64,000 bases of DNA, from contig JANDJZ010000251.1 in NCBI GenBank assembly GCA_027943245.1, positions 1 to 64,000 on the forward strand. Direction: 5' to 3'. Positions 1 to 7,328 of the stretch are shown here, piece by piece (position 1 is the first letter of the stretch; every line of letters starts with the position of its first letter). Below the pieces are notes generated by a model, which was not told where the DNA came from, ran no database searches, and saw only the letters and a program-made list of their open reading frames with translations. A program made the translations under genes and the position numbers. The stretch comes from Acanthamoeba sp. SK_2022b (lineage: Eukaryota; Discosea; Longamoebia; Acanthamoebidae).

Positions 1-157
1 AACTAACCCTACCCCTAACCCTAACCCTAACCCTAACCCTAACCCTAACCCTAACCCTAACCCTAACCCTAACCCTAACCCTAACCCTAACCCTAACCCT
101 AACCCTAACCCTAACCCTAACCCTAACCCTAACCCTAACCCTAACCTAACCCTAACC

Positions 158-198
<41 letters not shown>

Positions 199-268
199 CC
201 CTAACCCTAACCCTAACCCTAACCCTAACCCTAACTAACCCTAACCCTAACCCTAACCCTAACCCTAA
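1..268. repeat. Chromosome-end telomere, (CCCTAA)n
   Basis: Nearly uninterrupted CCCTAA hexamers (TTAGGG on the other strand) run from the first base to about 268. The C-rich strand reads 5' to 3' inward, the orientation expected at a left chromosome end. A few off-register units occur: a CCTAA near 145, an extra A near 180, and a CTAA near 235. Unique sequence starts immediately after. The window therefore begins at or very near a physical chromosome terminus. Confidence 0.97.
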
Positions 269-747
269 GTCCGTTGGCCTCACCAGTCAAATCAGCTCTC
301 TTGTACTATGAGTGAGTAACCTCAAAACACTTGTATACCCCTTTAACCCCCCCAAAAACACGTTTCCCGCTGTCCGTTTTGCTCTAGCTATTTTTGTTAG
401 CCCACAATTGAATTTACAACCCTTTTCGCCTCATACAAAATTTTGTGAGACCTCTCTGCATACAATGTCTCATCTTCTATGACCGACTTGTATATCAAAC
501 TGATGCCTGAATTATGCTCTATCACAGAAAATTTAGTTCATTGCATACCGATACGTAATACCAGAGATCAATAAAATTCTTGACAATATTAAATCGAAAA
601 TAAATATTGTAAATTGTCTATCTCCGGTACTTGGATAGATCATGAATTTTCAATAGGTGCAACAGATAGAGCGTAAGTTATAGTATATTTACAATACTTA
701 ACATGTGGGGTAAAAAAAAGAGGTAAAGCAGGAGACCCACCGGTATA
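269..747. other. AT-rich subtelomeric spacer, no gene seen
   Basis: No reading frame of note on either strand. The sequence is visibly more AT-rich than the rest of the window. A short inverted repeat (CAATATT ... AATATTG, about 583-608) could form a small hairpin. I see no tRNA, transposon end or recognisable promoter. Confidence 0.5.
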
Positions 748-769
748 CCCCTAACCCTAAACCCTAACC
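748..769. repeat. Interstitial telomere-repeat block
   Basis: About 22 bp of CCCTAA-type repeat, with one CCCTAAA unit, lie some 480 bp inside the terminal array and in the same orientation. The next base starts a coding-like stretch. Such blocks are known as scars of telomere healing or break repair; that origin here is inference. Confidence 0.85.
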
Positions 770-886
770 ACCCTCGATTATGTTCCAACGTTCTGTCAAC
801 TGCTCTCAGACCTCGACCAGGGCCAATTGGTGAAAATTAGGTATGGCAAAACATCAGCTGACACTACCACCAAGGATCGCGTTTGA
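770..886 (+). pseudogene. Coding-like relic abutting the telomere block
   Basis: One plus-strand frame directly after the interstitial telomere block is open for about 38 codons and reads like real protein (it includes QLLSDLDQGQLVKIRYGKTS). It ends at a TGA at 884-886. It has no start codon of its own; the frame upstream runs into the telomere repeat. Downstream, an acceptor-like CTACAG at about 965-970 and a donor-like CAG|GTATGT near 993 suggest it may once have been the 5' part of a spliced gene leading into the ORF at 1059. Function unknown; a 5'-truncated gene is the simplest reading. Confidence 0.4.
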
Positions 887-1058
887 CTCTCTTGCTTTCT
901 GGCCGTAATTGATGAGTATTGAAAGTTGGGTAATACCAACCCCAATGGTAAGACGTTCTTCTGATCTACAGGTGCACAGCACGCCTTTCGGCAGGTATGT
1001 TCACTCCCTGTTTCATTCAGTTGGCATTCACTAAATCAAATACTATTTTTCGTTAAAG

Positions 1059-1970
1059 ATGATCATGAGCCAAGGGGGGACTGTCGCTGGCAAGGCCGCT
1101 GATCATGTGTTGTCCACTGCCGTCTTTTGGGAGATTCTTCTCATGTTCACATCCTGTGATGGACCACTCCACTACACCTTTGACTACAGGCATTCAATCA
1201 AGACAGCCCTCAACCAGTGCTGGAACTTCAAGTTGTTGACAACCAAGGAGAACTCTGATAAATCACGCGAGGAAGTGCGGTTGCTTGAGGCCATACAAGG
1301 ACAGACCTGCGGTGGTATCCCAGGCACCGCACTCATGGTGTTGGTCGCTAAGATACACCGTACGATCCAGGAGGCCGTCAACAGGGGGAAGAGGTTGTGG
1401 AAGCAAGCGCTGAATGTACAGAATGCCGTCAATCTCTTCTTCGCAGCTGTAGGGGGTGGGCTCCGCCCCATCACGTGGGAACCGAGGAAGAGAAGCCAGT
1501 GTAAGTGCGACCTCTGTTGCTACTGCCGCCGTGAGTCTGCCAAGTGGCGAAACGAAGTCTTCGTCATTCTCCAGAACATCGATGACGGCGACGATATGAC
1601 ACTGGAGGACGCAGTGCGGGCCGCACGCAATGCGGTTCTCAGAACCACTTTCGTGGCGACCATTTATTGGGCTTTTAAAACCCAGCCACACGCAGCGGAT
1701 GACTACCTCAGCAAGTGTAAAGCGGGGGGCATCGATACCGTTTCCATGCTGCTGAGGCATCTTACCTCCGCTAGGTGCGACTGGCCTGTGGCCCATCGGG
1801 ATGCAGTGCTTCATGAGATCCACATGACGGTTCTCAGGAAAGTCGCGGCCCGCGTAGGAAGAAGCAAGATAGACGACAACGTCAAGGAAGCTCTCTGTCC
1901 CTTCGTCGGTTACTTCCCAACCGAAGCAGAATACGAATGGAACAATTATCTCGCGAACCAGATCACGTGA
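1059..1970 (+). CDS. Uncharacterised 303-aa protein with Cys cluster
   Basis: Intronless ORF of 303 codons with two possible starts (1059 or 1065). I do not recognise the family. It contains a compact Cys-rich patch near residues 146-155 (CKCDLCCYCRR), flanked by basic residues, that could bind metal. The rest is mixed helical sequence without signal peptide or clear membrane segment. The stop is TGA at 1968-1970. Remarkably, the same frame stays open from there through the next ORF to 2390, so the two may be parts of one gene. An AAAG directly before the ATG could also be a splice acceptor, so the 5' end is uncertain. It is the outermost gene of an ORF cluster next to the telomere. Confidence 0.6.
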   Translation: MIMSQGGTVAGKAADHVLSTAVFWEILLMFTSCDGPLHYTFDYRHSIKTALNQCWNFKLLTTKENSDKSREEVRLLEAIQGQTCGGIPGTALMVLVAKIHRTIQEAVNRGKRLWKQALNVQNAVNLFFAAVGGGLRPITWEPRKRSQCKCDLCCYCRRESAKWRNEVFVILQNIDDGDDMTLEDAVRAARNAVLRTTFVATIYWAFKTQPHAADDYLSKCKAGGIDTVSMLLRHLTSARCDWPVAHRDAVLHEIHMTVLRKVAARVGRSKIDDNVKEALCPFVGYFPTEAEYEWNNYLANQIT

Positions 1971-2117
1971 CAGGTCTTTCACCTGAAACTCAAGAGTATA
2001 ATTGGTACTCTCTCAATAGTTAACCATATATTCTTTGTAACAACACTAATCTTAATCTGTAATAATCAGAGGGCAATTACGTGCACACAGACCCTGCTCC
2101 ACACGCTGTTCCTCAGG

Positions 2118-2390
2118 ATGGTAAGCTTTCTTGTGTGCTTATTTACAATGCTTGGACTCACTCCAGTCATAGTGTGGGTGCAGGTGAACTACGATCATGA
2201 TGGCCATGACCACCAGGCTGAGATCATGGTCAAGTCCTCAGAAACCGTAGCTGGCCTGCATGAGATCATCAAACAGGAGGTGCCTGATTTGGCCAACCAA
2301 AACTTTTCTATCTATGGGCATCCAGAACACAAATGTTCTCTTGCTCCTGGTGGTTTATGTTCGAAGTACAAACAGGTGTGGTGTCGTTGA
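2118..2390 (+). CDS. Small ORF with ubiquitin-like segment
   Basis: A 90-codon ORF. As read directly, it begins with a hydrophobic stretch (residues 1-22) that could be a signal anchor. Alternatively, GTAAGC immediately after the ATG and GTGCAG before codon 23 look like a 63-nt intron, so the hydrophobic segment may be translated intron. The remaining part (from VNYDHDGHD) has a beta-strand, helix, strand pattern (MVKSSETVAGLHEIIKQEV) like a ubiquitin-like or Crinkler-header fold; this is a weak, pattern-level match. The frame is continuous upstream to the TGA at 1968-1970, so it may be the 3' part of the preceding gene. A CAG|GTGTGG near its end could be a donor to a further exon. Confidence 0.45.
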   Translation: MVSFLVCLFTMLGLTPVIVWVQVNYDHDGHDHQAEIMVKSSETVAGLHEIIKQEVPDLANQNFSIYGHPEHKCSLAPGGLCSKYKQVWCR

Positions 2391-2582
2391 CCCACCGTCT
2401 CTCTCTCTCTCTCTTTCTTCTACAAACGGATAGGTAGTGTGCAAATAAATTAATTATGTTACTGAAGACGAGCATCCGGTAGTGTTCTGCAGGGAAGACG
2501 TCTCTCTGTTCGCCTTGGGGTCATTTAGAATCAAGGCGCTACGCACAAGACACCATAGACAGAGAGAATCAAAGTGCCGGTC

Positions 2583-3302
2583 ATGATGGAAGACAACAAG
2601 TACCTGACCAGCCAGAGGTGTCTGGCCAACCTCAGTGAGAACGAAGAGGGCTACCTCTTGGGCATCGCTGTCGCATGTGGGAGGATTTGCACGCGCCAAG
2701 TTGTGTTGGCATTGCCGGACCGTGGAGGAAGAGGTCATGTGGAGGTCATGGCGTACATCAGAGGCCTATTGAAAAAACAATCGGGCAATAGTGAGCGCCG
2801 TGTCTGGGTGAAAAATGGCTCATGTGGCTTGCACTACTTGGCAGCACCAGAGTTGGTGCATATGGCGAACTGGTACAGTGTAACTGGCGACACTACCGCG
2901 ACGACGATGATGACGACGCGGACAAATGACACTCTACTTGCTTCGTATGGTACTCCAAAGTCTATCCTAGATACAAGCATGCCCTTTCAACAGGGATATG
3001 CTAGGGCCATCTTTGAAGTGCTCGCCAAGCTGAGGCCAAGGTGGGAGGGCCGAGCCATGAATAGCCTGACGGTCAATCAGCCATGTGTTGACAGTGCCTT
3101 GAGTTTTCAGGATATGCTGATCCGTCTTGGAGTGGAGAGCACAGTGGAGATCTCGCTGACCACAATCGTTGTGATTGTAGTGGGCACTGAGGTGAAGGAG
3201 CTAATGGAGGCTGTGGGTGGCCTGATGGACATCAAGAGAGCCGCAGACGCGGAACTGTGTTTTGGCGCCATGTCACGATCGCCACCCCAAATGTATCATT
3301 AG
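2583..3302 (+). CDS. LAGLIDADG homing-endonuclease-like protein (degenerate)
   Basis: Intronless ORF from tandem ATGs at 2583/2586, 239 aa. Residues about 17-35 (LSENEEGYLLGIAVACGRI) have the spacing of a first LAGLIDADG helix (consensus like GYLLGLLLGDG). About 140 residues on, QQGYARAIFEVL followed by CVDSALSFQDMLIRLGVEST resembles the second motif and the conserved helix of DOD-type homing endonucleases. The acidic catalytic residue at the end of the first motif is replaced (AC-G instead of G-DG), so cleavage activity is doubtful. It stands alone, with no host intron or intein visible. The assignment is by motif pattern only. It is convergent with the next gene, with 77 bp between stops. 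Confidence 0.45.
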   Translation: MMEDNKYLTSQRCLANLSENEEGYLLGIAVACGRICTRQVVLALPDRGGRGHVEVMAYIRGLLKKQSGNSERRVWVKNGSCGLHYLAAPELVHMANWYSVTGDTTATTMMTTRTNDTLLASYGTPKSILDTSMPFQQGYARAIFEVLAKLRPRWEGRAMNSLTVNQPCVDSALSFQDMLIRLGVESTVEISLTTIVVIVVGTEVKELMEAVGGLMDIKRAADAELCFGAMSRSPPQMYH

Positions 3303-3379
3303 AGTGTAATAGTATTGTTGTTGTTTGTTTGTTTGACGATGAGGATTTATCATGTTACATCCACTGATACAATCCTCTG

Positions 3380-3877
3380 TTAATACACCCTAACGCGTCT
3401 GGCTGTACTCTGCTTGGTCTTGACCTTGGACTCTGGCATCTTTTTGACAGAGATACTCGCTGACGTTGACGCTTCAAGCAGTGCCATGCCCTTGACAGTA
3501 ACGCCCCTTATACTGGCGGACGTGCTTACATTATCGTGAAAGTGCAGGTTTTTGCAGCTACGAAAGGAAGCACTAGTGGATGCCTCGATCTCGACAGGAG
3601 CTTTGATCACATAGGGTTCGCGACTGTCGCCAGTTCTGCACTGGATGGTCAAGGAGGTACTCAGGTCGAATCTGATGCCGTGAGGTCCAGCCAACAGCTC
3701 TTTGCACCCCTCCAGGATGATGGAGGCGCTCATGGTTGTCTCCATGCGTGCGATCCAGATGGGCAAGTCGAATGTGAATGCCTCGACGCCCTTTGCGTAT
3801 TCATTGCTCACATTGGGATGTGATTGATCGGGGACATATGGAACGCCGTTGATGGTGATGCTGCCGGTGCTTGTCAT
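3380..3877 (-). CDS. Beta-solenoid-like protein with STSAS repeats
   Basis: 165-aa intronless ORF with no signal peptide. The signature is a repeated Ser/Thr-rich strand-turn motif at intervals of about 18-20 residues in the C-terminal half: EASTSASF, NVSTSASI, EASTSASI, with weaker copies upstream (TTMSASI, DLSTSLT). Each copy is followed by hydrophobic beta-type residues, as in DUF2807/GIN-type right-handed beta-helices. The C-terminal 20 residues are basic (KVKTKQSTARRVRVY). A structural or adhesin-like role is inference. Its start is only 55 bp from the divergent start of the gene at 3933, suggesting a shared bidirectional promoter. Confidence 0.6.
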   Translation of the reverse strand: MTSTGSITINGVPYVPDQSHPNVSNEYAKGVEAFTFDLPIWIARMETTMSASIILEGCKELLAGPHGIRFDLSTSLTIQCRTGDSREPYVIKAPVEIEASTSASFRSCKNLHFHDNVSTSASIRGVTVKGMALLEASTSASISVKKMPESKVKTKQSTARRVRVY

Positions 3878-3932
3878 AGTGATGTTGCCAAAGAAGTAAC
3901 CACTACTACATCAACATCACCATCAAAACACA

Positions 3933-4184
3933 ATGAACAGGGTGCGCCTCACCGTGCATGGTTCTGGCCAAGTCGAAGTCACCCCCACTGGTATCCAAGC
4001 CACGATACCAAACACGCGTTTGATCATCAAGGGGAATACGTCATGCGGTCACATCGACGTGCGTGTTGTGCGCAAGGGTTCCGTGACGATCAAAAGTGGC
4101 ACCTTCATGATGGGTAATTTCAGCTTTCTTGGAGCAGCATTCTTTCAAAATTTCACGGTGGCTGAACTTGCAGTCAGCACATAG
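3933..4184 (+). CDS. Small beta-rich protein divergent from 3877
   Basis: 83-codon ORF rich in short beta-strand/Gly-Ser turn motifs (VRLTVHGSGQVEV, GNTSCGHIDVRV, KGSVTIKSG), similar in style to the divergent STSAS-repeat protein. The first about 55 residues look genuinely coding. The last about 25 residues overlap, antisense, the zinc-finger-like frame on the minus strand, and a GGTAATTT near 4110 could be a donor, so the true 3' end is uncertain. No function assigned. Confidence 0.45.
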   Translation: MNRVRLTVHGSGQVEVTPTGIQATIPNTRLIIKGNTSCGHIDVRVVRKGSVTIKSGTFMMGNFSFLGAAFFQNFTVAELAVST

Positions 4185-4556
4185 CATCATAATGACTCTG
4201 TCCACGGTTATGTCACACTTGGGTGCCAAGCATTTCATGGGAGGAGGCGAATCAGACTTGGAAGGAGGGACTTCCTCTGTCTCTTCCTCTTTCTCATCCT
4301 CTTCCTCTTCCTCTTCCTCTTGTCATTTGACCTCCACTCAAACATTCAAGTGTCATAGATCCGCCTCAAGTGTTTGTGCATAAATAGCATCATTGCACGC
4401 AATGACATCCAGCAATTGCAGCTCATTGATCATGAGCACCATCTTGACATTGAGAAGACTCCCCTTCTCAGACCTCAGTGTGATATCCAAACATTCATCA
4501 ATCATATCCATCTGATCACAAAGCCCATCAATCTGTTCAAGGTAACTGGTCACCAT
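4041..4556 (-). pseudogene. Broken acidic / zinc-finger gene
   Basis: Read on the minus strand, one frame gives three coding-like blocks in order. First is a 67-codon piece from ATG 4556 (acidic, helical, MVTSYLEQIDGLCDQMDMID...) ending at TGA 4355-4353. After two more TGAs (4340-4338, 4325-4323) comes a Glu-rich tract (about 4322-4270), then a Cys-rich piece (4238-4120) with the pattern C-x4-C-x11-C-x2-C-x3-H-x6-CC, typical of a small zinc-binding module. All three share the frame, so this is either one gene broken by three TGAs within 33 bp, an unrecognised intron, or two genes: an ATG (4356-4354) overlaps the first TGA and would reach the Glu tract after a frameshift in the GAGGAA repeat. 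The first ATG overlaps the end of the upstream secreted-protein gene by 20 bp. Confidence 0.45.
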
Positions 4557-5340
4557 GGCGGAAGGGTGTTGCAAATGAAGTGCCTGAGCAGTGGTGGCCT
4601 GAGGGTGAGGGCGACGCAGAAGGCGAGGGGGAGGGTGACAGCAAAGGTGAGGACAACAGGGAAGGGGAAGGGGAAGGGGAAGGGGAAGGGGAAGGGGTTG
4701 GAGTAGGGGAGTTGGAGGCAGAACTAGATGGCAAAGGCAAGGCAGAAGCAGAGGGCGAGGCAGAAGAAGAAGGTGAGGCAGACGCTGAGGGAGATGCAGT
4801 TGATGACATGGAGGGAGTTGGTAGTGGTGAAGGGCACACAAAGCTGGTTGGCGATGTTGGGCATGAAGCTGCTTGATCTATGGAGACCTGCGTGAGTTGC
4901 CAGTAGCTGGGGTCATTGCGCCTGCCAAAGGTGATTGTTGCTGAGGAGCCAGATGTGGCGATCAGATAGCAATAGTGCATGAAGCCATTGTCAGCCCTCT
5001 TATTATTAGAGGTTGAGTACAACTGTCTACCACTCCATGAGACCTGGAATGTGTTTGGTGTCCTGCCATCGCAGTAGAGCAGATAAGTCAGGGCATAAGA
5101 GTTGCCTGACACAAGCCTGGTGATAGTCTGGCTGATAGTGTTGATGGAACCAATGTTGCCAAACTGACATGATGAAGCCATGCAGTTGCCTGATGGCAGG
5201 TTGGTTGCCTGTGATGCACATCCTGTGCCAGTCCAGCTGGTGGTGCTGGTGCTGAAATTGCTGTTGACAACCAGGTTGGTGGCAGCTGCGCCGCCATACA
5301 AGAGTGAGATCAAAAACAGGAAGCTGATTATGCTGTGCAT
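4537..5340 (-). CDS. Secreted protein: galactose-binding-like domain plus Ser/Pro tail
   Basis: 267-aa ORF. Residues 1-20 form a clear signal peptide (MHSIISFLFLISLLYGGAAA). The following about 140 residues begin with NLVVNSNFSTSTTSW, the usual opening of galactose-binding-like/DUF642-type jelly-roll domains (N-x-x-x-N-x-x-F ... W). They carry paired Cys residues and a late WQLTQVSID strand. The last about 100 residues are almost pure Ser/Pro/Ala with an (SP)n run, a likely O-glycosylated stalk. A TATA-rich run lies about 53-71 bp upstream of the ATG. A role in cell-surface or particle-surface carbohydrate binding is inference. No introns seen. Confidence 0.65.
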   Translation of the reverse strand: MHSIISFLFLISLLYGGAAATNLVVNSNFSTSTTSWTGTGCASQATNLPSGNCMASSCQFGNIGSINTISQTITRLVSGNSYALTYLLYCDGRTPNTFQVSWSGRQLYSTSNNKRADNGFMHYCYLIATSGSSATITFGRRNDPSYWQLTQVSIDQAASCPTSPTSFVCPSPLPTPSMSSTASPSASASPSSSASPSASALPLPSSSASNSPTPTPSPSPSPSPSPSLLSSPLLSPSPSPSASPSPSGHHCSGTSFATPFRHGDQLP

Positions 5341-5392
5341 TGCTGGTAAAATGATTGGTGTGCAGCTGCAACTGATGGTTGGTAATGCCCTT

Positions 5393-5411
5393 TATATATA
5401 TATATATATAT
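5393..5411 (-). promoter_or_regulatory. TATA-rich promoter run for the gene at 5340
   Basis: An uninterrupted TATATA run followed (minus strand) by TATAAAGG lies about 53-71 bp upstream of the minus-strand ATG at 5340. It is the strongest TATA-like element in the outer 7 kb. Confidence 0.5.
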
Positions 5412-5505
5412 GACACTAAAGACTTATTGCTCTCCAGCTAACTGACTGACTGACCCCACACCAGTTGGTGATACCTCAAGGAGGTGACCCCAAGAGGAGC
5501 AAATT

Positions 5506-5859
5506 TCACAGGAAGTGATCTGTGTAGTCACATATGTGATGGGTCACAACGAACTGGAGGCAGTTGCAACACAGGCGCACTCTGGTCTCCACGTTCCACC
5601 GCCATCATCTCTCCTTGTTGTTGATCTGGTTGCTGTCTCCGCCACAGAAATCCCAGCCATAAAAGTTCCAATTCCAACTGGCCATGTACTTGTGGTGATT
5701 GATTGCATCAAGGTATTGGCACTCAAATGAGTCCAGAGGTTGTTAGTGTCAGCATGTATCCAGCTGGGAATTCTGGCTGATGGTGCCAATGTGTGCACTC
5801 TCCTCATTGAGATGGTTGGTCATTTGATGATAGGCTTGTTCCTCCCAGTTGTCAGCCAT
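5506..5859 (-). pseudogene. Trp/Cys-rich gene broken by in-frame stops
   Basis: From the minus-strand ATG at 5859 a single frame of 118 codons runs to a TGA at 5508-5506. It is interrupted by TGA (5751-5749), TAA (5745-5743) and TGA (5607-5605). The pieces all look coding: an acidic N-terminus (MADNWEEQAYHQMTNHLNEE), a Trp-rich middle (YMASWNWNFYGWDFCGG) and a Cys-rich end (RVRLCCNCLQFV). Preservation of one frame across 354 bp argues for a recently broken gene or an unrecognised intron; CTGACACTAAC at the first two stops resembles branch-point sequence. Family unknown. Confidence 0.45.
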
Positions 5860-5981
5860 GGTTTGATCTGATTGTGTGTGAGTGAAACTAAAGGAATGAG
5901 CTAATGTTGATGAGTCCACTGTGTGGTTGTATTATGAAATCTAGTAGAATTTTGGGGTGGTCCATGTTGGTGCACAGCAAC

Positions 5982-6797
5982 ATGGCCACATTCGATTTGG
6001 CTCTGCTGCGCCTGTGGGAACTCTACTGCAGGCCTGCCGAGGACAACCACCCCCTCGTGGATCTCATCATGGCCCTCGTCGTCAGTGGCGTCATGTTCCA
6101 CTTTACTCAGGTCATGATCAAGAGCGCCACCGAGTCAGGCGACGAAGCCGAAGAAGAGGACGCCGACGAAGAGGAGACCGAGCACGCCGAACAGACAGCA
6201 CGGGATCTCCACATGCAGCAGCAGGCCTATGCATGGAACTGGGTGCCTTACGTTGCCCCATTGGCCGGTTTCAACCCCGTGGCCTCCCCTGCCATTCCAT
6301 GTGGGGGCAACCAGTGGCTGCAGCAGCAGCAGCAGCAGCAGCAGCAGCCATGGGGATACCTGTACGCACAATACCCAGGCGCAATGATGCCCCCTGGTGC
6401 CTACTATCCTCAGCCTCCTCAATACCATCAACCTCAACCCCAGCCCCAGCAGGCACCCAATGGCACAAGCACACACGCACCTGCCAACTACCTCACAGCG
6501 GCTCAGATGGCTGAACTTGCCAAGAAGGCACACAAACAGCAAGCCCAAGAGCTCGCTGAAGAGGAACGCAATGAAGAGATGATTGATGAACCTGCAGGTG
6601 CCGCTGGTGGTGTTGACGCCGATCTTGAACAAGACATCGCTGACGTGCTTGGCGGCAGCGGCGGCGGTGAGACATCGTGCGCTGAGGGCTTTGGCAGTCC
6701 CGACGACAGTGGCAAGAAGCGCCGCAAGAGGAAGAAGCGATCCACTAAGAAGGATAAAAAGAAGAGGAAGGGAGCTATTGAGATCCTGGAGGCTTAA
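5982..6797 (+). CDS. Membrane protein with polyQ and basic tail
   Basis: The ORF extends from 5904, but the ATG at 5982 (MATFDLALLRLWELY) gives the more protein-like N-terminus; 271 aa from there. Order of features: a hydrophobic segment at about residues 27-47 (LVDLIMALVVSGVMFHF), an acidic stretch (DEAEEEDADEEE), an aromatic/Pro/Gln region with a Q9 run (CAG repeat at about 6319-6347), a Glu-rich helix, a Gly linker and a strongly basic C-terminus (KKRRKRKKRSTKKDKKKRK) that could bind nucleic acid. AATAAA at about 6820 may be the poly(A) signal. No homologue recognised. Membrane segment plus nucleic-acid-like tail would suit a virion/core membrane protein, but that is inference. Confidence 0.6.
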   Translation: MATFDLALLRLWELYCRPAEDNHPLVDLIMALVVSGVMFHFTQVMIKSATESGDEAEEEDADEEETEHAEQTARDLHMQQQAYAWNWVPYVAPLAGFNPVASPAIPCGGNQWLQQQQQQQQQPWGYLYAQYPGAMMPPGAYYPQPPQYHQPQPQPQQAPNGTSTHAPANYLTAAQMAELAKKAHKQQAQELAEEERNEEMIDEPAGAAGGVDADLEQDIADVLGGSGGGETSCAEGFGSPDDSGKKRRKRKKRSTKKDKKKRKGAIEILEA

Positions 6798-6914
6798 ATG
6801 AAAACCTTGTACATGAGCAATAAAACATTGAATTTTTCTAGCATGTATCCACACCTTGGCGAGATACCACCACCACCACCACCACCACCACAACGATGAC
6901 GACAACGATGAACG

Positions 6915-7328
6915 ATGATCAGTCTAGCAGAAGCCTTCGGCCCCATACTTCGCGCCACAGGAGGAATTGGCATGGTAGCGTCTCCCTACAAAGCACTGCA
7001 TCCCGCTATGCGCAATGCGTGCGACTTTGGCGCTACCCCGCCCTCAGAACTGGCAACCCCGTCGATCATGAGCCCAAGCACTCCGCCTCCAAGTCCTTTG
7101 GTGGATGCCAACAATGTACTTCGTGCCTCCACTGGGACAACTCCTAACTCAAGCACCGACCAACCTCAGCAGCAGCAGCAGCAGCATGCTGCCATGTGCG
7201 ATTGCCACGCCACGCATACCAGTGCGCTATTTAGGTGGTGGACTGACATCAACTGCCTGCAGCTGCTTGTCTTTCTGCTCACCATTGCTTGTTTGTATCT
7301 TGGTTATCAAGTAAACATGCGCAAGTAA
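6915..7328 (+). CDS. Tail-anchored small membrane protein
   Basis: 137-aa intronless ORF starting 117 bp after the preceding stop, same strand. The N-terminal half is Pro/Ser/Thr-rich, with a short Gln run (CAG repeat near 7167-7186) and a CDCHATH motif. The C-terminus has one strong hydrophobic helix (LQLLVFLLTIACLYLGYQV) followed by a few polar residues (NMRK), the arrangement of a tail-anchored protein. AATAAA lies at about 7361. No family recognised. The pairing with the polyQ membrane protein suggests related roles. Confidence 0.55.
   Translation: MISLAEAFGPILRATGGIGMVASPYKALHPAMRNACDFGATPPSELATPSIMSPSTPPPSPLVDANNVLRASTGTTPNSSTDQPQQQQQQHAAMCDCHATHTSALFRWWTDINCLQLLVFLLTIACLYLGYQVNMRK

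Noticed and set aside
1..268. CRISPR-like regular repeats
   Set aside because: Six-base periodicity without spacers is telomere repeat, and the window is eukaryotic.
1968..1970. TGA read as Trp, as in Acanthamoeba mitochondria, implying a mitochondrial insertion
   Set aside because: The surrounding ORFs are not mitochondrial genes, the composition is not mitochondrial, and one relic also contains a TAA; decay or splicing is simpler.
4353..4876. Glu/Gly-rich and Pro/Leu-rich ORFs overlapping the secreted-protein gene
   Set aside because: They are off-frame or antisense readings of the (SP)n-coding tract; only the minus frame with a signal peptide makes sense, apart from the separate 67-codon piece at its 3' end.
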